DNA of 64,000 bases from Bradyrhizobium algeriense. GTDB lineage: Bacteria; Pseudomonadota; Alphaproteobacteria; Rhizobiales; Xanthobacteraceae. The DNA lies in assembly GCF_036924595.1 (NCBI RefSeq), contig NZ_JAZHRV010000001.1, positions 1,612,001 to 1,676,000 of the forward strand, given 5' to 3'. Each line of letters starts with the position of its first letter. Position 1 is the stretch's first letter. The position numbers and the translations under genes are program-made. Below the pieces are notes generated by a model. That model worked only from the letters and a program-made list of their open reading frames with translations, was not told where the DNA came from and ran no database searches. Below are positions 63,415-64,000 of the stretch, one piece after another.

Positions 63415-64000
63415 TTGGCTACCGCAACCTACGCCAGTGCGACGAACAATCCGGAAATCGACGGCCTGCTTGGCAACACCAAATGGACCGGCACGATTAC
63501 CTACAGCTTCCCGGATTCGCCGAGCGACTATGCCGCGAGCTATTACGGCAACAACGAGCCTTTGACGTCGGGCTTCTCCTCCGCGCCCGTCCAGATGCAG
63601 CAGGCCACCACCTACGCCGTTGCGCTGATCAATAGCTACACCAACGCCAATATCCAGTACGCGGGGACCAACGGCGCCGACATCATGGTCGCCCAGTCGC
63701 CGGCCGCCAATCCAACCTCCTACGCGTATTATCCGGCCAACGTGCCGGCCGGCGGCGACGTCTGGTTCGGAACCGGTTACAACTATTCGCTCGCGGCGCT
63801 CGGCAACTACTACTTCGCGACCGCGCTGCACGAACTCGGACACGCGGTCGGCCTGAAGCACAGCCAGGAGACCGGCGGCGTCGCCAATGTCGCGGTGCCG
63901 GCTGCGCACGACGATTCCGAATTCTCCATCATGAGCTACCGCAGCTACGTCGGTGGTCCGCTGACGGGCTATACCAACGAGGCGTACGGCTTTCCGCAGA
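63415..64000 (+). CDS. M10 (serralysin-like) metalloprotease, 5' part; runs off the window
   Basis: From TTG 63415, the only good start (AAGGAG at 63402-63407, seven bases upstream), 195 residues are open to the window end. The zinc site HELGHAVGLKH begins at residue 139 (63829-63861) and is followed by a Met-turn SIMSYRSY, as in M10 serralysins. WTGTITYSFPDSPSDY near the start is typical of the catalytic domain. No signal peptide, in keeping with type I secretion by a C-terminal signal that would lie outside the window. A secreted calcium-dependent protease is expected. Confidence 0.85.
   Translation, partial: MATATYASATNNPEIDGLLGNTKWTGTITYSFPDSPSDYAASYYGNNEPLTSGFSSAPVQMQQATTYAVALINSYTNANIQYAGTNGADIMVAQSPAANPTSYAYYPANVPAGGDVWFGTGYNYSLAALGNYYFATALHELGHAVGLKHSQETGGVANVAVPAAHDDSEFSIMSYRSYVGGPLTGYTNEAYGFPQ

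Overview
The window looks like chromosomal DNA of a high-GC alphaproteobacterium of the Bradyrhizobium/Rhodopseudomonas type. This rests on overall composition, on two complete branched-chain-amino-acid-type (Liv) ABC transporter clusters plus two Bug/TctC binding proteins, on the caspase-like TPR protein, and on intergenic palindromic elements of the kind common in Bradyrhizobium. The assignment is by pattern recognition only. No rRNA, tRNA, CRISPR array, transposase or phage gene was recognised.

The first ~26 kb (plus 37.6-39.6 kb) is a surface-polysaccharide region. It starts with a Wzy-like polymerase and a Wzz-like chain-length protein (279-2591), followed by a fused heptose-1-phosphate guanylyltransferase/heptose-bisphosphate phosphatase broken by one extra base (2902-4141). 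A tightly packed ten-gene minus-strand operon follows (14345 down to 4138): CBS-GHMP sugar kinase, NeuB-type synthase fused to a TIM barrel, CMP-sugar synthetase, SDR, TIM-barrel isomerase, SDR, PtmA-like SDR, PseB, PseC and PseF. It has the ends of a pseudaminic acid pathway but no PseG, PseH or ordinary PseI. In their place are enzymes that suggest an unusual nonulosonic-acid-like or higher-carbon sugar, the best candidate in this window for an undescribed pathway. Next come two paired unknown proteins, an AT3-SGNH O-acyltransferase, a large polytopic membrane protein, a second gene broken by a single extra base (sugar epimerase, 20648-21605), a three-gene UDP-diacetamido-uronic acid set (22017-24652) and an RDD/ClpP-like membrane fusion. 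The gmd-fcl pair at 37.6-39.6 kb makes GDP-L-fucose.

From 26.8 to 36.5 kb lie a phenylacetate-CoA-ligase-like enzyme, an AGE-family sugar epimerase and a minus-strand Liv transporter operon that contains a long-chain acyl-CoA ligase, which suggests uptake and CoA activation of an organic acid. A Crp/Fnr regulator is divergent from it. From 39.7 to 44.1 kb are a Bug-type binding protein, an atypical low-GC plsX copy, hemD-like, purU and a small lipoprotein. From 44.5 to 51.5 kb is a second Liv cluster (SBP-H-M-G-F) with a MetE-like zinc enzyme and a flavin monooxygenase, preceded by a perfect inverted-repeat operator candidate.

At 51.5-54.8 kb a lower-GC block (O-methyltransferase, Bug-type binding protein, divergent LysR regulator) sits between two ~53-bp copies of the 3' end of a caspase-like gene. 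The right copy belongs to an intact TPR-caspase gene and the left copy is a remnant. The window closes with the S-adenosylmethionine cycle genes (HTH/methyltransferase-like protein, metK, ahcY with a terminator), a Baeyer-Villiger-type monooxygenase, two small proteins and the start of an M10 serralysin-like protease that uses a TTG start and runs off the end.
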